DNA from: Microbacterium sp. Root53
Lineage (GTDB): Bacteria > Actinomycetota > Actinomycetes > Actinomycetales > Microbacteriaceae
NCBI RefSeq assembly: GCF_001426925.1
Contig: NZ_LMFR01000024.1
Coordinates: 1 to 64,000, forward strand
Length of the DNA: 64,000 nt
Direction of reading: 5' to 3'
The stretch's first letter is position 1, and each line of letters opens with the position of its first letter. A program made the translations under genes and the position numbers. Below the pieces are notes generated by a model. It made no database searches. It had not been told where the DNA came from and saw only the letters and a program-made list of their open reading frames with translations. Of this stretch, positions 24,710-33,421 are shown piece after piece.

Positions 24710-24797
24710 GCCCCTGAGTCTATTCACGCGGGGCCGCTCGTCCACGGCGGGGCGACGTCGCCGGATGCGCGGCGCGCGCCGTCCCTAGAATCGGAGC

Positions 24798-25670
24798 ATG
24801 GTCGACTCGCTGCCCTCGCTCGCGTTCCTCGGTGCCGGATCGATGGGCGGCGCGATCCTGCGCGGCGTGGTCGCGAGCGGCATCCCGGTCGAGGGCGGCA
24901 TCACGGCGACCAACCGCACGTCCGAGAAGGCCGCCGAGCTCGCGCGGCTCGACGGTGTCACGAGCATCTCGCTGGAGCAGGACCCCGAGGGCAACGTCCG
25001 CGCGGCCGCGTCCGCGCGCGTGGTCCTGATCGGCGTGAAGCCCGTCATGGTGCCCGACCTGCTGCGCGAGATCGCGCCGCACCTGCGCGACGACGCGATC
25101 GTCGTCAGCCTCGCGGCGGGGGTCACGCTGCGGACGTTCTCGTCCATCCTGGGCGACGGCGTGGCGACCCTGCGCTCGATGCCCAACACCCCGTCGCTGG
25201 TGGGCAAGGGCGTCACGGGGCTCGCGGCCGGTCCCGCCGCGGACGAGGAGGCCGTCGCGATCGCGCGCCGCCTGTTCGAGACCGTCGGCACCGTGATCGA
25301 GCTCCCGGAGGAGAGGATCGACGCGCTCTCGACCATCTCGGGCTCGGGCCCCGCCTACGTCTTCCTGCTGATCGAGGAGCTCACGCGCGCGGCCCTGGAC
25401 CAGGGCTTCTCGGAGCACGAGGCGCGCACGATGGCCGAGGGCACGTTCATCGGCGCGACCGCGCTGCTCGAAGCGACCGGCGAGGACCCCGCCGAGCTGC
25501 GTCGCCGCGTGACGAGCCCGAAGGGCACCACCGAGCGCGCCATCGCCGTGCTCGAGCGCGCCGACCTGGGCGGCATCTTCCGCGAGGCGACGTCGGCCGC
25601 CCTCGCGCGTGCCCGCGAGCTCGCGGGCGAGAGCACGCCGACCACGGGCACGATCCCCGGCGGCAGCTGA
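24798..25670 (+). CDS. proC: Pyrroline-5-carboxylate reductase
   Basis: This 290-residue protein starts at ATG 24798. It has an N-terminal Rossmann motif FLGAGSMGGAIL, VVLIGVKPVMVPDLL, LRSMPNTPSLVGKGVTGL and the C-terminal dimerisation region with SGSGPAYVFLLIEEL and VTSPKGTTERAI. It reduces P5C to proline with NADPH. In Mycobacterium tuberculosis proC (Rv0500) lies directly beside an excisionase-like HTH gene and the bS22 gene. Here potassium-uptake genes separate proC from that pair. Confidence 0.97.
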   Translation: MVDSLPSLAFLGAGSMGGAILRGVVASGIPVEGGITATNRTSEKAAELARLDGVTSISLEQDPEGNVRAAASARVVLIGVKPVMVPDLLREIAPHLRDDAIVVSLAAGVTLRTFSSILGDGVATLRSMPNTPSLVGKGVTGLAAGPAADEEAVAIARRLFETVGTVIELPEERIDALSTISGSGPAYVFLLIEELTRAALDQGFSEHEARTMAEGTFIGATALLEATGEDPAELRRRVTSPKGTTERAIAVLERADLGGIFREATSAALARARELAGESTPTTGTIPGGS

Positions 25671-25752
25671 ACCGCGCCCGCCTCCGGGCGGGGCGTATGG
25701 ATAGCGTGAGGATCGCGGATCCGCCCGATCCGCGCGAGTAGCGTCGCCACTC

Positions 25753-27117
25753 GTGGCTTCCCGTTCCCTCGTGCCGGCGCGTCCCCGGGCGCGCCTGCAT
25801 CTCGCCCCCGCGCAGGCGATCGCGACCGGCTTCGGCATCGCCGTGCTCGCCGGCACCCTGCTCCTGATGCTGCCGATCGCATCCGCGGACGGCCGCTGGA
25901 CCGGATTCGTGGACGCGCTGTTCACGTCCACGTCGGCCGTGTGCGTGACCGGGCTGATCGTGGTGGACACCGCCACCTACTGGAGCCCGTTCGGCAAGGT
26001 CGTGATCATGCTGTTGATCCAGCTCGGCGGTCTCGGCATCATGCTGTTCGCCGCGCTGGTGGGCCTCGCCCTCGCGCGCAAGCTGTCGGTGCGATCGCGG
26101 CTCATCGCGAGCGCCGAGACCAAGGCCGGCGGCATCGGCGACGTGCGCCGCATCGCGCGCGGCATCCTGGCCACCACGCTCCTGATCGAGGCCGTCACGG
26201 CCGCGATCTTCTTCGTGCGGTTCCTCACGGGGTACGGCTACGACCTCGGCAAGGCGGCCTGGCACGCGGTGTTCCACGCGGTCTCGTCGTTCAACAACGC
26301 AGGCTTCGCGCTCTACACCGACAGCATCATGGGCTTCGTGGCCGATCCCTGGATCTGCCTTCCCATGTGCGCCGCGATCATCCTGGGCGGGCTCGGGTTC
26401 CCCGTGCTGCGGCAGCTGCACCACGAGCTGCGCCGCCCGCTGCACTGGACCATGAACACGCGCGTGGTGCTGGCGGCGACCGCGACGCTGCTCGTCGTCG
26501 GCACGGTCTTCACGACGGCCGTCGAGTGGGACAACCCCGCCACGCTCGGCGGCCTCGACCCCGCGGCCCGGGTGCTCGCCGGGTTCTTCCACTCGGTGCA
26601 GGCCCGCACCGCGGGCTTCAACTCGATCGACACGTCGCAGCTGCACGACGAGACCTGGCTCGTCACGGATGTGCTGATGTTCATCGGCGGCGGCCCGGCG
26701 GGCACCGCGGGCGGCATCAAGGTCACCACGTTCGGTGTGCTGTTCTTCATCATGTGGACCGAGCTGCGCGGCGGCACGGCCGTCAACGTGTTCGGCAAGC
26801 GCCTCTCGCGCGCCGTGCACCGCGAGGCCATCACGGTCGTGATCGTCGCGATCGGCGCCATCATGGCCGTCGTGATCGCCATCCTCGCGATGACCGACCT
26901 CGACCTGGACCGCGTGCTGTTCGAGGCCGTCTCGGCCTTCGGCACGGTCGGGATGTCCACGGGCATCACGGCCGGGCTGCCCGACGCCGCCCTCGTCCTC
27001 CTGACGCTCCTGATGTTCCTGGGCCGCCTCGGCCCGCTCACCCTCGGCTCGGCCCTCGCGCTGCGCGAGCGCCACGCCCCCTACGAACTCCCCAAGGAAC
27101 GGCCGGCGATCGGCTGA
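25753..27117 (+). CDS. TrkH/KtrB-family potassium channel subunit (system 1)
   Basis: This 454-residue polytopic protein starts at GTG 25753. Four P-loop-like repeats are visible, each with a Gly of the selectivity filter: STSAVCVTGLIVVD, SSFNNAGFALY, QARTAGFNSID and SAFGTVGMSTGIT. GGGPAGTAGGIKVTT and the closing LMFLGRLGPLTLGSALALRE are Trk/Ktr family marks. It forms the membrane part of a K+ (or Na+-linked K+) uptake system with the KTN subunit encoded 25 bp downstream. Confidence 0.95.
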   Translation: MASRSLVPARPRARLHLAPAQAIATGFGIAVLAGTLLLMLPIASADGRWTGFVDALFTSTSAVCVTGLIVVDTATYWSPFGKVVIMLLIQLGGLGIMLFAALVGLALARKLSVRSRLIASAETKAGGIGDVRRIARGILATTLLIEAVTAAIFFVRFLTGYGYDLGKAAWHAVFHAVSSFNNAGFALYTDSIMGFVADPWICLPMCAAIILGGLGFPVLRQLHHELRRPLHWTMNTRVVLAATATLLVVGTVFTTAVEWDNPATLGGLDPAARVLAGFFHSVQARTAGFNSIDTSQLHDETWLVTDVLMFIGGGPAGTAGGIKVTTFGVLFFIMWTELRGGTAVNVFGKRLSRAVHREAITVVIVAIGAIMAVVIAILAMTDLDLDRVLFEAVSAFGTVGMSTGITAGLPDAALVLLTLLMFLGRLGPLTLGSALALRERHAPYELPKERPAIG

Positions 27118-27142
27118 TCCGCACGCATCGAAAGGATCCCTC

Positions 27143-27838
27143 GTGGTCAAGTTCCTGTCGTTCGGCGAGGACGCGCGCCGCATCGCCGAGGCCGACTCGG
27201 TCGCCGTGATCGGCCTGGGCCGCTTCGGCTCGTCGCTCGCGCTCGAGCTGATGGCCTCGGGCACCGAGGTGCTCGGCATCGACTCCGACGAGGAGCTCGT
27301 GCAGTCGCTGAACGGCGAGCTCACGCAGGTGGTGCGCGCCGACTCCACCAAGCTCGAGGTGCTGCAGCAGCTCGCCGTCGGCGACTTCGACCGCGTCGTG
27401 GTCGCGATCGGCACCGACATCAAGGCGTCCATCCTGACCGCCTCGCTGCTGCTGCAGATGCAGGTGCCGGTGATCTGGGCCAAGGCCGTCGACGAGCAGC
27501 ACGGGCTCATCCTCGAGCAGCTCGGCGTGCACAAGGTGATCTACCCCGAGAAGGACATGGGCCGGCGCGTGGCGCACCTGGTGCGCGGCGCCGCGGCCGA
27601 CTATCTCGAGATCGACAAGGGGTACGCGATGGTCAAGACCGTCGCGCCCGGGCACCTGCACGGCATCACGCTCACGGAGGCGGGCGTGCGGGCCAAGCAC
27701 GGCGTCACGATCGCGTCGTACAAGCCGGGCCACGGCGAATGGCGCAACGCCGACGCCGACACGGTGCTGCGCGAGGGCGACATCGTGCTGGTCGTGGGTC
27801 CGACCAACCGGGTCGAGGCGTTCGCGCAGCTGCGGTGA
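27143..27838 (+). CDS. TrkA/KtrA-family regulatory subunit (system 1)
   Basis: This 231-residue protein starts at GTG 27143 after an AAAGGAT ribosome binding site. The N-terminal RCK/KTN Rossmann domain has VAVIGLGRFGSSLALELMASG and an acidic strand end VLGIDSDEE for NAD(H)/ATP binding. A C-terminal TrkA-C domain (about 150-230) follows. It gates the TrkH partner upstream in response to nucleotides. It ends 9 bp from the convergent end of the second KTN gene. Confidence 0.95.
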   Translation: MVKFLSFGEDARRIAEADSVAVIGLGRFGSSLALELMASGTEVLGIDSDEELVQSLNGELTQVVRADSTKLEVLQQLAVGDFDRVVVAIGTDIKASILTASLLLQMQVPVIWAKAVDEQHGLILEQLGVHKVIYPEKDMGRRVAHLVRGAAADYLEIDKGYAMVKTVAPGHLHGITLTEAGVRAKHGVTIASYKPGHGEWRNADADTVLREGDIVLVVGPTNRVEAFAQLR

Positions 27839-27847
27839 GGGGAGCTG

Positions 27848-28519
27848 TCAGCGGTCGAGGGCTGCGAAGCGCTCCACGTCGACGTTGGTGCCCGACACGA
27901 TGATGAGGTCGTGGTTGGTGACGACCGTGGTCGCCTCCGCGTAGCGGAACGGCTTGCCGGGGCTCTTCACGCCCACGACCGTGACGTTGTACTTCGACCG
28001 CACGCCCGACTCGTTCAGGCCGATGCCGCGCACGAACTTGGGCGGGTACATCTTCGCGAGCACGAAGTCGTCGTCGAAGCGGATGAAGTCGAGCATCCGG
28101 CCGCTCACGAGGTGAGCGACGCGCTCGCCGGCCTCGCGCTCGGGGTAGATCACGTGGTTCGCGCCGACGCGGGCGAGGATCTTGCCGTGCGACTGCGAGA
28201 CCGCCTTCGCCCAGATCTGCGGCACCTTGAGGTCGACGAGGTTCGCCGTGATCAGGACGGACGCCTCGATCGAGGAGCCGACCGCCACGACCGCGACCTG
28301 GAAGTCCTGCGCGCCGATCTGCTTGAGCGCGTCGATGTTGCGCGCGTCGGCCTGGACCGTGTGGGTCACGCGCTCTGACCACTTCTGCACGAGGCCGAGG
28401 TCCTCGTCGATCGCGAGCACGTCGCGATCCAGTCGGTCGAGCTCGCCGGCGCACGCGGCGCCGAAGCGCCCGAGTCCGATCACGAGCACGGGCGCGTCGC
28501 TGCGGATCTGCTCAACCAA
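27848..28519 (-). CDS. TrkA/KtrA-family regulatory subunit (system 2)
   Basis: This 223-residue protein has a KTN domain (VLVIGLGRFGAACAGELDRL, VLAIDEDLGLV) and a C-terminal TrkA-C domain. The start is taken as TTG 28519, which overlaps the stop of its TrkH partner by 8 bp, because sequence upstream of it is TrkH coding DNA in another frame. It differs clearly from the first KTN protein, so it is not a recent duplicate. The conserved NHVIYPEREAGERVAHLVSG matches the system 1 copy. Confidence 0.92.
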   Translation of the reverse strand: MVEQIRSDAPVLVIGLGRFGAACAGELDRLDRDVLAIDEDLGLVQKWSERVTHTVQADARNIDALKQIGAQDFQVAVVAVGSSIEASVLITANLVDLKVPQIWAKAVSQSHGKILARVGANHVIYPEREAGERVAHLVSGRMLDFIRFDDDFVLAKMYPPKFVRGIGLNESGVRSKYNVTVVGVKSPGKPFRYAEATTVVTNHDLIIVSGTNVDVERFAALDR

Positions 28520-29951
28520 CGATCGGCCTCTCGACGGGCAGCGCGTAGAGCTGCGAGCGGGACGTCGCGGCGACCGCCGCGGCGAGAGTGACTGTACCAA
28601 CGCGCCCCATGAAGATCGTCAGGGCCAGCACGTACAGCGCGGAGTCCGGCAGCTCGGCCGTGAGTCCCGTCGAGAGGCCCACGGTCGCGAACCCCGAGAT
28701 CACGTCGAACAGCACCTCGGCGATCGGCGCCTTCGTGATCTGAGCGATGACGATCGTCGCGAGCGCGACGATCGTCGCGCCCCACGCGAGGACCGCGACC
28801 GCGACGCGCTGCACGTCGCTCGGGATGCGTCGGCCGAACGCCTCGACGCTCGAGCGGCCCTTCGCCTCCGACCACACGGCCAGCGCCAGCACCGCGAGCG
28901 TCGTGACCTTGATGCCGCCGCCCGTCGACGCGGAGCCGCCGCCCACGAACATCAGCATCGAGCCGACCACCAGGGAAGAGCCGTTGAGCTCCCCGATGTC
29001 GATCACGGAGAACCCGCCCGAACGCGTCATCGCCGAGAGGAAGAATGCCTGGAACGTCGTGTCCCACGCGTCGCGCGTGCCGAACGTGCCGGGGTTCTCG
29101 TACTCGAGGGCGAGGAAGGCGGCCGCGCCGAGCACGAACAGGATGACCGTGGTCACGAGCGTCAGCTTGGCGTGCAGCGGCCAGCGGCCGGGAGCGGTCA
29201 GCTGCTTGGAGAGCGCGTAGATCACCGGGAAGCCGATGCTCCCGAGGAAGACTCCCGCCATCAGCACCGTCATGAAGAAGTAGTCGTACTGGAATGCCTC
29301 CAGGCCGCGGTCGTTGAGCGTGAACCCGGTGTTCGTGAACGCCATGGCCGCGTACTCGGGTGCGATCCACAGTGCGTCCATCCAGCCGTAGCCCGCGCGG
29401 ACGATCGGCAGGTAGAGGAGCACCGCGACTGCGGCCTCGATGATGATCGTCGAGAGAGCGACGGTCCGGAGCAGCTGGCCGACCTCGCCGAGCCGCACGG
29501 CCTGGCTCTCGCTCACGGGCCCGCCGTGGGAGCGCAGCGGGTTCGTATCGCCGGCCGCGATGAGCTTGGCCCGCAGGCCCAGCTTCTTGGACACGATGAG
29601 CCCCAGCATGGAGGCGAGCGTCAGCGCGCCCATCCCGCCGATGTTGACACCGACGAAGATCACGACCTTGCCGAACACCGACCAGTGCGCGGCCATGTCG
29701 ACCGTCGTGAGGCCGGTCACGCAGATGGTCGACACGGCGGTGAAGAGCGCATCCGCGAACCGGGTCCGCTCACCCGCAGCCGCCGCGATCGGCAGCGACA
29801 GCAGGGCCGTGAAGATCAGGATGAGCGAGACGAACACGAGGATCGCGAACCGCGACGGCGACGACGTCGCGAAGTCTCGGAAGAAGTCGCCGACGCGATC
29901 CCAGAAGCGGTTCCATGCCTCGCGGGGCACGGACGACGCGCTCGCCGTCAT
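28512..29951 (-). CDS. TrkH/KtrB-family potassium channel subunit (system 2)
   Basis: This 479-residue protein starts at ATG 29951. It has an extended N-terminus (WNRFWDRVGDFFRDF) compared with system 1. The filter loops are TAVSTICVTGLTTVD, AMAFTNTGFTLND, AMTRSGGFSVIDI and SGFATVGLSTGLTAEL, with GGGSASTGGGIKVTT before the last. It pairs with the KTN gene that overlaps its end. It is divergent from an ArsR-like regulator with 86 bp between starts, which might control it. Confidence 0.95.
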   Translation of the reverse strand: MTASASSVPREAWNRFWDRVGDFFRDFATSSPSRFAILVFVSLILIFTALLSLPIAAAAGERTRFADALFTAVSTICVTGLTTVDMAAHWSVFGKVVIFVGVNIGGMGALTLASMLGLIVSKKLGLRAKLIAAGDTNPLRSHGGPVSESQAVRLGEVGQLLRTVALSTIIIEAAVAVLLYLPIVRAGYGWMDALWIAPEYAAMAFTNTGFTLNDRGLEAFQYDYFFMTVLMAGVFLGSIGFPVIYALSKQLTAPGRWPLHAKLTLVTTVILFVLGAAAFLALEYENPGTFGTRDAWDTTFQAFFLSAMTRSGGFSVIDIGELNGSSLVVGSMLMFVGGGSASTGGGIKVTTLAVLALAVWSEAKGRSSVEAFGRRIPSDVQRVAVAVLAWGATIVALATIVIAQITKAPIAEVLFDVISGFATVGLSTGLTAELPDSALYVLALTIFMGRVGTVTLAAAVAATSRSQLYALPVERPIVG

Positions 29952-30037
29952 CGTCTGCCCCCTCGATCCCGAATCCGACCCCGGCCTGCCGGGACTGTGA
30001 CATGGTACTCCGGTGCCTGCGCGGCTACCCTAGCCAC

Positions 30038-30451
30038 ATGGCGGACATCTTCGACGTGATCGCGGACGGCACGAGGCGCGAGATCCTGCAGCTGCTGCTG
30101 AGCCGATCGTCGGAGGGGGATGCAGGCACGAGCGTGTCGCAGATCGTCGCCGCGCTCGGCGTCAGCCAGCCCACGGTCTCGAAGCACCTCAAGGTGCTGC
30201 GCGAGGCCGAGCTCGTGTCCGTGCGCGAGGAGGGCCAGCACCGCTACTACAGCCTGTCGCCCGCGCCGCTCGAGGCCGTCGACGACTGGCTCGTCCCCTT
30301 CTTCGTCGAGGAGGGCGACTACGAGGGCGTCGTCGACTTCAGTGCGCACCAGCTGCCCGAGCCCGCCGCCCGCGCGGCCGAGGCTGTCGGCCGCGCCGCC
30401 GCGTCGGCGAAGGTCGTCGTGCAGTCCGCGCTCAAGCGCCTCGGGGCATAG
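30038..30451 (+). CDS. ArsR-family winged-helix regulator
   Basis: This protein has 137 residues from ATG 30038. It has an ArsR-type winged helix: IFDVIADGTRREILQLLL, then VSQIVAALGVSQPTVSKHLKVLREAELV, then the wing REEGQHRYYSLS. I see no metal-binding Cys pair in the recognition helix, so it is unlikely to sense metals. The C-terminal 50 residues are Ala-rich and helical. It is divergent from the second TrkH gene. Confidence 0.9.
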   Translation: MADIFDVIADGTRREILQLLLSRSSEGDAGTSVSQIVAALGVSQPTVSKHLKVLREAELVSVREEGQHRYYSLSPAPLEAVDDWLVPFFVEEGDYEGVVDFSAHQLPEPAARAAEAVGRAAASAKVVVQSALKRLGA

Positions 30452-30474
30452 ATCCCGGGCTCTCATGCCATCGG

Positions 30475-30509
30475 GAGAGCGCACCGCACTCGGGGGAGGC
30501 GGTGCTCTC
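30475..30509 (+). terminator. Hairpin after the ArsR-like gene
   Basis: GAGAGC and GCTCTC arms extended by ACCGC/GCGGT, with a 2-nt bulge on the 5' side, flank an 11-nt loop about 25 bp after the stop. There is no strong T-run. Confidence 0.5.
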
Positions 30510-30616
30510 GTTCCGCGCGGGTGCCGAACGGCGCCTCATTCCGTGCCCGGTACGCGCCTGGTCGATCCGCGCGAGGATATCGTCATCCGTCACACGGGTC
30601 ACACGGGCACCTCGGG

Positions 30617-30646
30617 TTTACACCAGACCCGGGATGCCCCTAAAGT
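30617..30646 (+). promoter_or_regulatory. Possible promoter of the excisionase-like HTH gene
   Basis: TTTACA (30617-30622) and TAAAGT (30641-30646) are separated by 18 bp and lie 29 bp before the GTG start. A short direct repeat CACACGGGTCACACGGG lies just upstream at about 30591-30607. This is read by eye only. Confidence 0.35.
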
Positions 30647-30674
30647 GAACGTCAGTTGAAGAGGGGGAGGCTCC

Positions 30675-30866
30675 GTGCCCGAGATGCCGGATGTGCGGTT
30701 CCTGACCGTCGCCGAGGTCGCCGAGATCATGCGCGTGTCGAAGATGACGGTCTACCGGCTCGTCCATTCGGGCGAGCTCCCCGCCGTGCGCTTCGGCCGG
30801 AGCTACCGCGTGCCCGAGTCGGCCGTGACGGCCGCCCTGCAGCGTCCCATCGCCGACGCGGGCTGA
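30675..30866 (+). CDS. Excisionase-family (MerR/AlpA-like) helix-turn-helix protein
   Basis: This 63-residue protein starts at GTG 30675 behind a strong GAGGGGGAGG ribosome binding site. It is one winged HTH: FLTVAEVAEIMRVSKMTVYR, LVHSGELPAVRFGRSYRVPESAV. This compact family is conserved in actinobacteria immediately before the bS22 gene (Rv0500A/Rv0500B in M. tuberculosis), as here. It likely binds DNA; the targets are unknown, and despite the family name no phage is present. Confidence 0.9.
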   Translation: MPEMPDVRFLTVAEVAEIMRVSKMTVYRLVHSGELPAVRFGRSYRVPESAVTAALQRPIADAG

Positions 30867-30981
30867 CGCCCGCAGGGCGCGCTCGCCGCATACGGTAAGC
30901 TGTCCCGAAGGCACGCTTCTGCTGTGCCCGTTCCCGGACGCCGCGGCTCGGCGTCCAACCCCCTGACATTGTGAGGTTTCC

Positions 30982-31080
30982 GTGGGTTCTGTCATCAAGA
31001 AGCGCCGCAAGCGCATGGCGAAGAAGAAGCACCGCAAGCTGCTTCGCAAGACTCGCCACCAGCGTCGCAACAAGAAGTAA
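30982..31080 (+). CDS. Small ribosomal subunit protein bS22 (AURKAIP1/COX24 domain)
   Basis: This 32-residue very basic protein reads MGSVIKKRRKRMAKKKHRKL then LRKTRHQRRNKK, from GTG 30982 to the TAA at 31078-31080. It is the actinobacterial small-subunit protein bS22. More than half of its residues are Lys or Arg. The codon choice is less GC-extreme than elsewhere, as is usual for short ribosomal protein genes. It follows the HTH gene by 115 bp and is followed by a good terminator. Confidence 0.95.
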   Translation: MGSVIKKRRKRMAKKKHRKLLRKTRHQRRNKK

Positions 31081-31096
31081 GCGACTGCAACCACTG

Positions 31097-31121
31097 ACGC
31101 CGGTCCCGCTTCGGGCCGGCG
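31097..31121 (+). terminator. Intrinsic-type terminator after bS22
   Basis: ACGCCGG/CCGGCGT arms enclose a nested CCCG-CTT-CGGG stem and are followed by a T-rich TTTCTGGTTT stretch. Confidence 0.75.
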
Positions 31122-31225
31122 TTTCTGGTTTCCGGGGGGCTCTCGGCCGGGGCCTGGCGGCCGGGGCCGCCGCGGCGGACGATGAGACCGGGCCGGCCGC
31201 GGAGCGCCGGCATCGGGAGGACGCC

Positions 31226-32770
31226 ATGAGCGACGACCGCGGGCGGGCGACGAGCCGAGCCGTCGTGCGGTGGGCGGCGGCGGGAGCCGGGGTCGCGGCC
31301 GTGGTCGCGGGAGCCGGGCTGGGGGAGCTGATCGCCGCGTGGCTCGCGCCGCGCGCCAGCCCGGTCGCCGCCGTGGGCGGCGTGCTCGTGGACCTCGCGC
31401 CCGCGTGGGCCAAGGACCTCGCGATCGCGCTGTTCGGGACGGCCGACAAGATCGCGCTGCTCACGGGGATCGCGCTGGCGCTCGCCGGGGTCGCCGCGGC
31501 GGCGGGGCTGCTGCAGCGCGCGCGGCCGCCGTGGGGCGCCGTGCTCGCGGCGCTGCTCGGCGGGCTCGGCGTCGCGGCGGCCCTCAGCCGCGAGAACGCC
31601 GGGCCGTTCGCGGCCGTGCCGTCGATCGTCGCGGGTGTCGTGGCGTCCGCGGCGGTCACCTGGCTCGCGCCCAGGGCGGACGCGACGCCGGCGCCGGACG
31701 CGTCGGGCGTCTCGCGTCGGCGCGTGCTGATCGGGGGCGTGGGCGCCGCCGTGGCGGGCGCGCTCGCGATCGCGTGGGCCGCGTCGCTGCGGGCGGGGGA
31801 GAGCGCGGTCGCCGCGGTCCGGGCGGGACTGCGGCTGCCCGCCGCCGCGCGGCGCGCCGAGGTCCCGGCCGCCGCCGAGCTGGGCATCCCCGGCCTCGCG
31901 CCCGTCGTCACCCCGAACGTCGACTTCTACCGCATCGACACCGCGCTGATCGTGCCGGAGCTGGACCCGGCCGACTGGCGGCTGCGGATCCACGGCATGG
32001 TCGAGCGCGAGGTCGTGATCACGTGGGGCGAGCTGCTCGCGCTGCCGCTCGAGGAGAGCGTCACGACCCTGGCCTGCGTGTCCAACCCGGTCGGGGGCGA
32101 CCTGATCGGCACCGCGGTCTGGCTCGGGCATCCGATCCGCGAACTGCTCACGCGGGCCGTGCCGCTGCCCGAGGCCGACATGGTGCTGTCGCGTTCGCAC
32201 GACGGCTTCACGGCCGGCACGCCGCTCGAGGCGCTCACCGACGGGCGCGACGCGATCCTCGCGGTCGGCATGAACGGCGAGCCGCTGCCCTTCGAGCACG
32301 GCTTCCCCGTGCGGATGGTCGTGCCCGGCCTGTACGGGTACGTGTCGGCGACCAAGTGGGTCGTCGAGCTCGAGGTGACGCGGTTCGACCGCGCCCGCGC
32401 GTACTGGACCGACCGGGGCTGGTCCGAGCGCGGGCCGATCAAGCTGCAGTCGCGGATCGACGTGCCCCGCGCCGGCGAGGTGCCGGCCGGCGAGACGGTG
32501 CTCGCGGGAGTCGCGTGGCAGCAGCACGTCGGCATTGTAGGCGTCGAGGTGCAGGTCGACGACGGGCCCTGGCAGCGGGCCGATCTCGCGACCGCGATCT
32601 CGGCGGACACGTGGGTGCAGTGGTCCGCCCGCGTGCCGCTGGAGGCCGGCGGGCACGTCATCCGGTGCCGCGCCGTGAGCGCGGCCGGCGAGACCCAGAC
32701 GCGCGAGACCGCGCCGCCCGCGCCCGACGGCGCGACGGGATGGCACGAGCGCCGGATCACCGCGGTCTGA
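31226..32770 (+). CDS. Sulfite-oxidase-like molybdopterin-dependent oxidoreductase, membrane-anchored
   Basis: This protein has 514 residues from ATG 31226. The first 190 residues hold about five membrane helices. Residues 230-515 form a sulfite oxidase/YedY-like domain: WRLRIHGMVEREVVITWGEL, then TLACVSNPVGGDLIGTAVW with Cys284 as the expected molybdenum ligand, FTAGTPLEAL, GFPVRMVVPGLYGYVSATKW, and a C-terminal Ig-like dimerisation domain (VQVDDGPWQRADL). The catalytic domain probably faces outside. The electron partner is not apparent nearby. This membrane-anchored architecture recurs in Microbacterium and relatives; the substrate is unknown. Confidence 0.88.
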   Translation: MSDDRGRATSRAVVRWAAAGAGVAAVVAGAGLGELIAAWLAPRASPVAAVGGVLVDLAPAWAKDLAIALFGTADKIALLTGIALALAGVAAAAGLLQRARPPWGAVLAALLGGLGVAAALSRENAGPFAAVPSIVAGVVASAAVTWLAPRADATPAPDASGVSRRRVLIGGVGAAVAGALAIAWAASLRAGESAVAAVRAGLRLPAAARRAEVPAAAELGIPGLAPVVTPNVDFYRIDTALIVPELDPADWRLRIHGMVEREVVITWGELLALPLEESVTTLACVSNPVGGDLIGTAVWLGHPIRELLTRAVPLPEADMVLSRSHDGFTAGTPLEALTDGRDAILAVGMNGEPLPFEHGFPVRMVVPGLYGYVSATKWVVELEVTRFDRARAYWTDRGWSERGPIKLQSRIDVPRAGEVPAGETVLAGVAWQQHVGIVGVEVQVDDGPWQRADLATAISADTWVQWSARVPLEAGGHVIRCRAVSAAGETQTRETAPPAPDGATGWHERRITAV

Positions 32771-32815
32771 TCCGGCCGGACGCCCCGGCCCCCGTGCGGC
32801 GTCGATAATGGACGC

Positions 32816-33109
32816 ATGAACGAGATCTCGGTCCAGGAGCTCCACGACCGCAAGGACGTCCCGCTGGTGGACGTGCGCGAGGTGCACGAGTACGAGGCCG
32901 GTCACGTGCCCGGCGCCGTGAACATCCCCATGTCGCAGCTGGGCGAGCGGATCGGCGACCTTCCGGCCGAGCCGTTCGACGTGATCTGCGAGCTCGGCGG
33001 CCGCTCCGGTCGCGTGGTCGAGGCGCTCAGCGAGCGCGGCTACGAGGTCACCAACGTCGCGGGCGGCACGAGCGCCTGGCGCGAGGCCGGCTACCCCGTC
33101 GAGCTCTGA
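32816..33109 (+). CDS. Single-domain rhodanese-like protein
   Basis: This 97-residue protein starts at ATG 32816. It has VPLVDVREVHEYEAGHVPGAVNIPMSQL and an active-site loop CELGGRSGR with Cys58 followed by the conserved Arg, so the persulfide-forming Cys is present. It ends with GYEVTNVAGGTSAWREAGYPVE, the usual rhodanese close. It probably moves sulfane sulfur to acceptors. The glutaredoxin-like gene starts 11 bp downstream. Confidence 0.95.
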   Translation: MNEISVQELHDRKDVPLVDVREVHEYEAGHVPGAVNIPMSQLGERIGDLPAEPFDVICELGGRSGRVVEALSERGYEVTNVAGGTSAWREAGYPVEL

Positions 33110-33120
33110 GCCCCGCTCAC

Positions 33121-33390
33121 GTGACGACGCTCACGCTGATCGGCAAGCCCGACTGCCACCTGTGCGACGTCGCGCGCGAGGTGATCGACCAGGTGCTGGC
33201 CGACCTCCCCGATCCCGTCGCCGACGCCGTCGAGGTGCGCGAGGCGTCCATCCAGGACGACCCCGCGCTGTACGACCTGTGGTGGGAGAAGATCCCGGTC
33301 GTGCTGATCGACGACCGACTGCACGGCCACTGGCGCGTCGCGCCCGAGCGGCTCCGCGCCGCGCTGATCGACGCCGCTCCCACCGCCTGA
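33121..33390 (+). CDS. Glutaredoxin-like (DUF836) thiol protein
   Basis: This 89-residue protein starts at GTG 33121 and has a thioredoxin fold with active site CHLC (Cys12, Cys15). VREASIQDDPALYDLWWEKI and the cis-Pro loop IPVVLIDDRLHGHWRV follow. It follows the rhodanese gene by 11 bp, which suggests a shared sulfur or redox job. Comparable genes are common in actinobacteria. Confidence 0.92.
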   Translation: MTTLTLIGKPDCHLCDVAREVIDQVLADLPDPVADAVEVREASIQDDPALYDLWWEKIPVVLIDDRLHGHWRVAPERLRAALIDAAPTA

Positions 33391-33421
33391 CCCACGACCC
33401 TCTTCCCCGAAGGATTCCCGG

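Noticed and set aside
30675..30866. Excisionase-like gene as evidence of a prophage or integrative element
   Set aside because: No integrase, attachment repeats or phage genes are nearby. The gene belongs to a conserved chromosomal pair with bS22.
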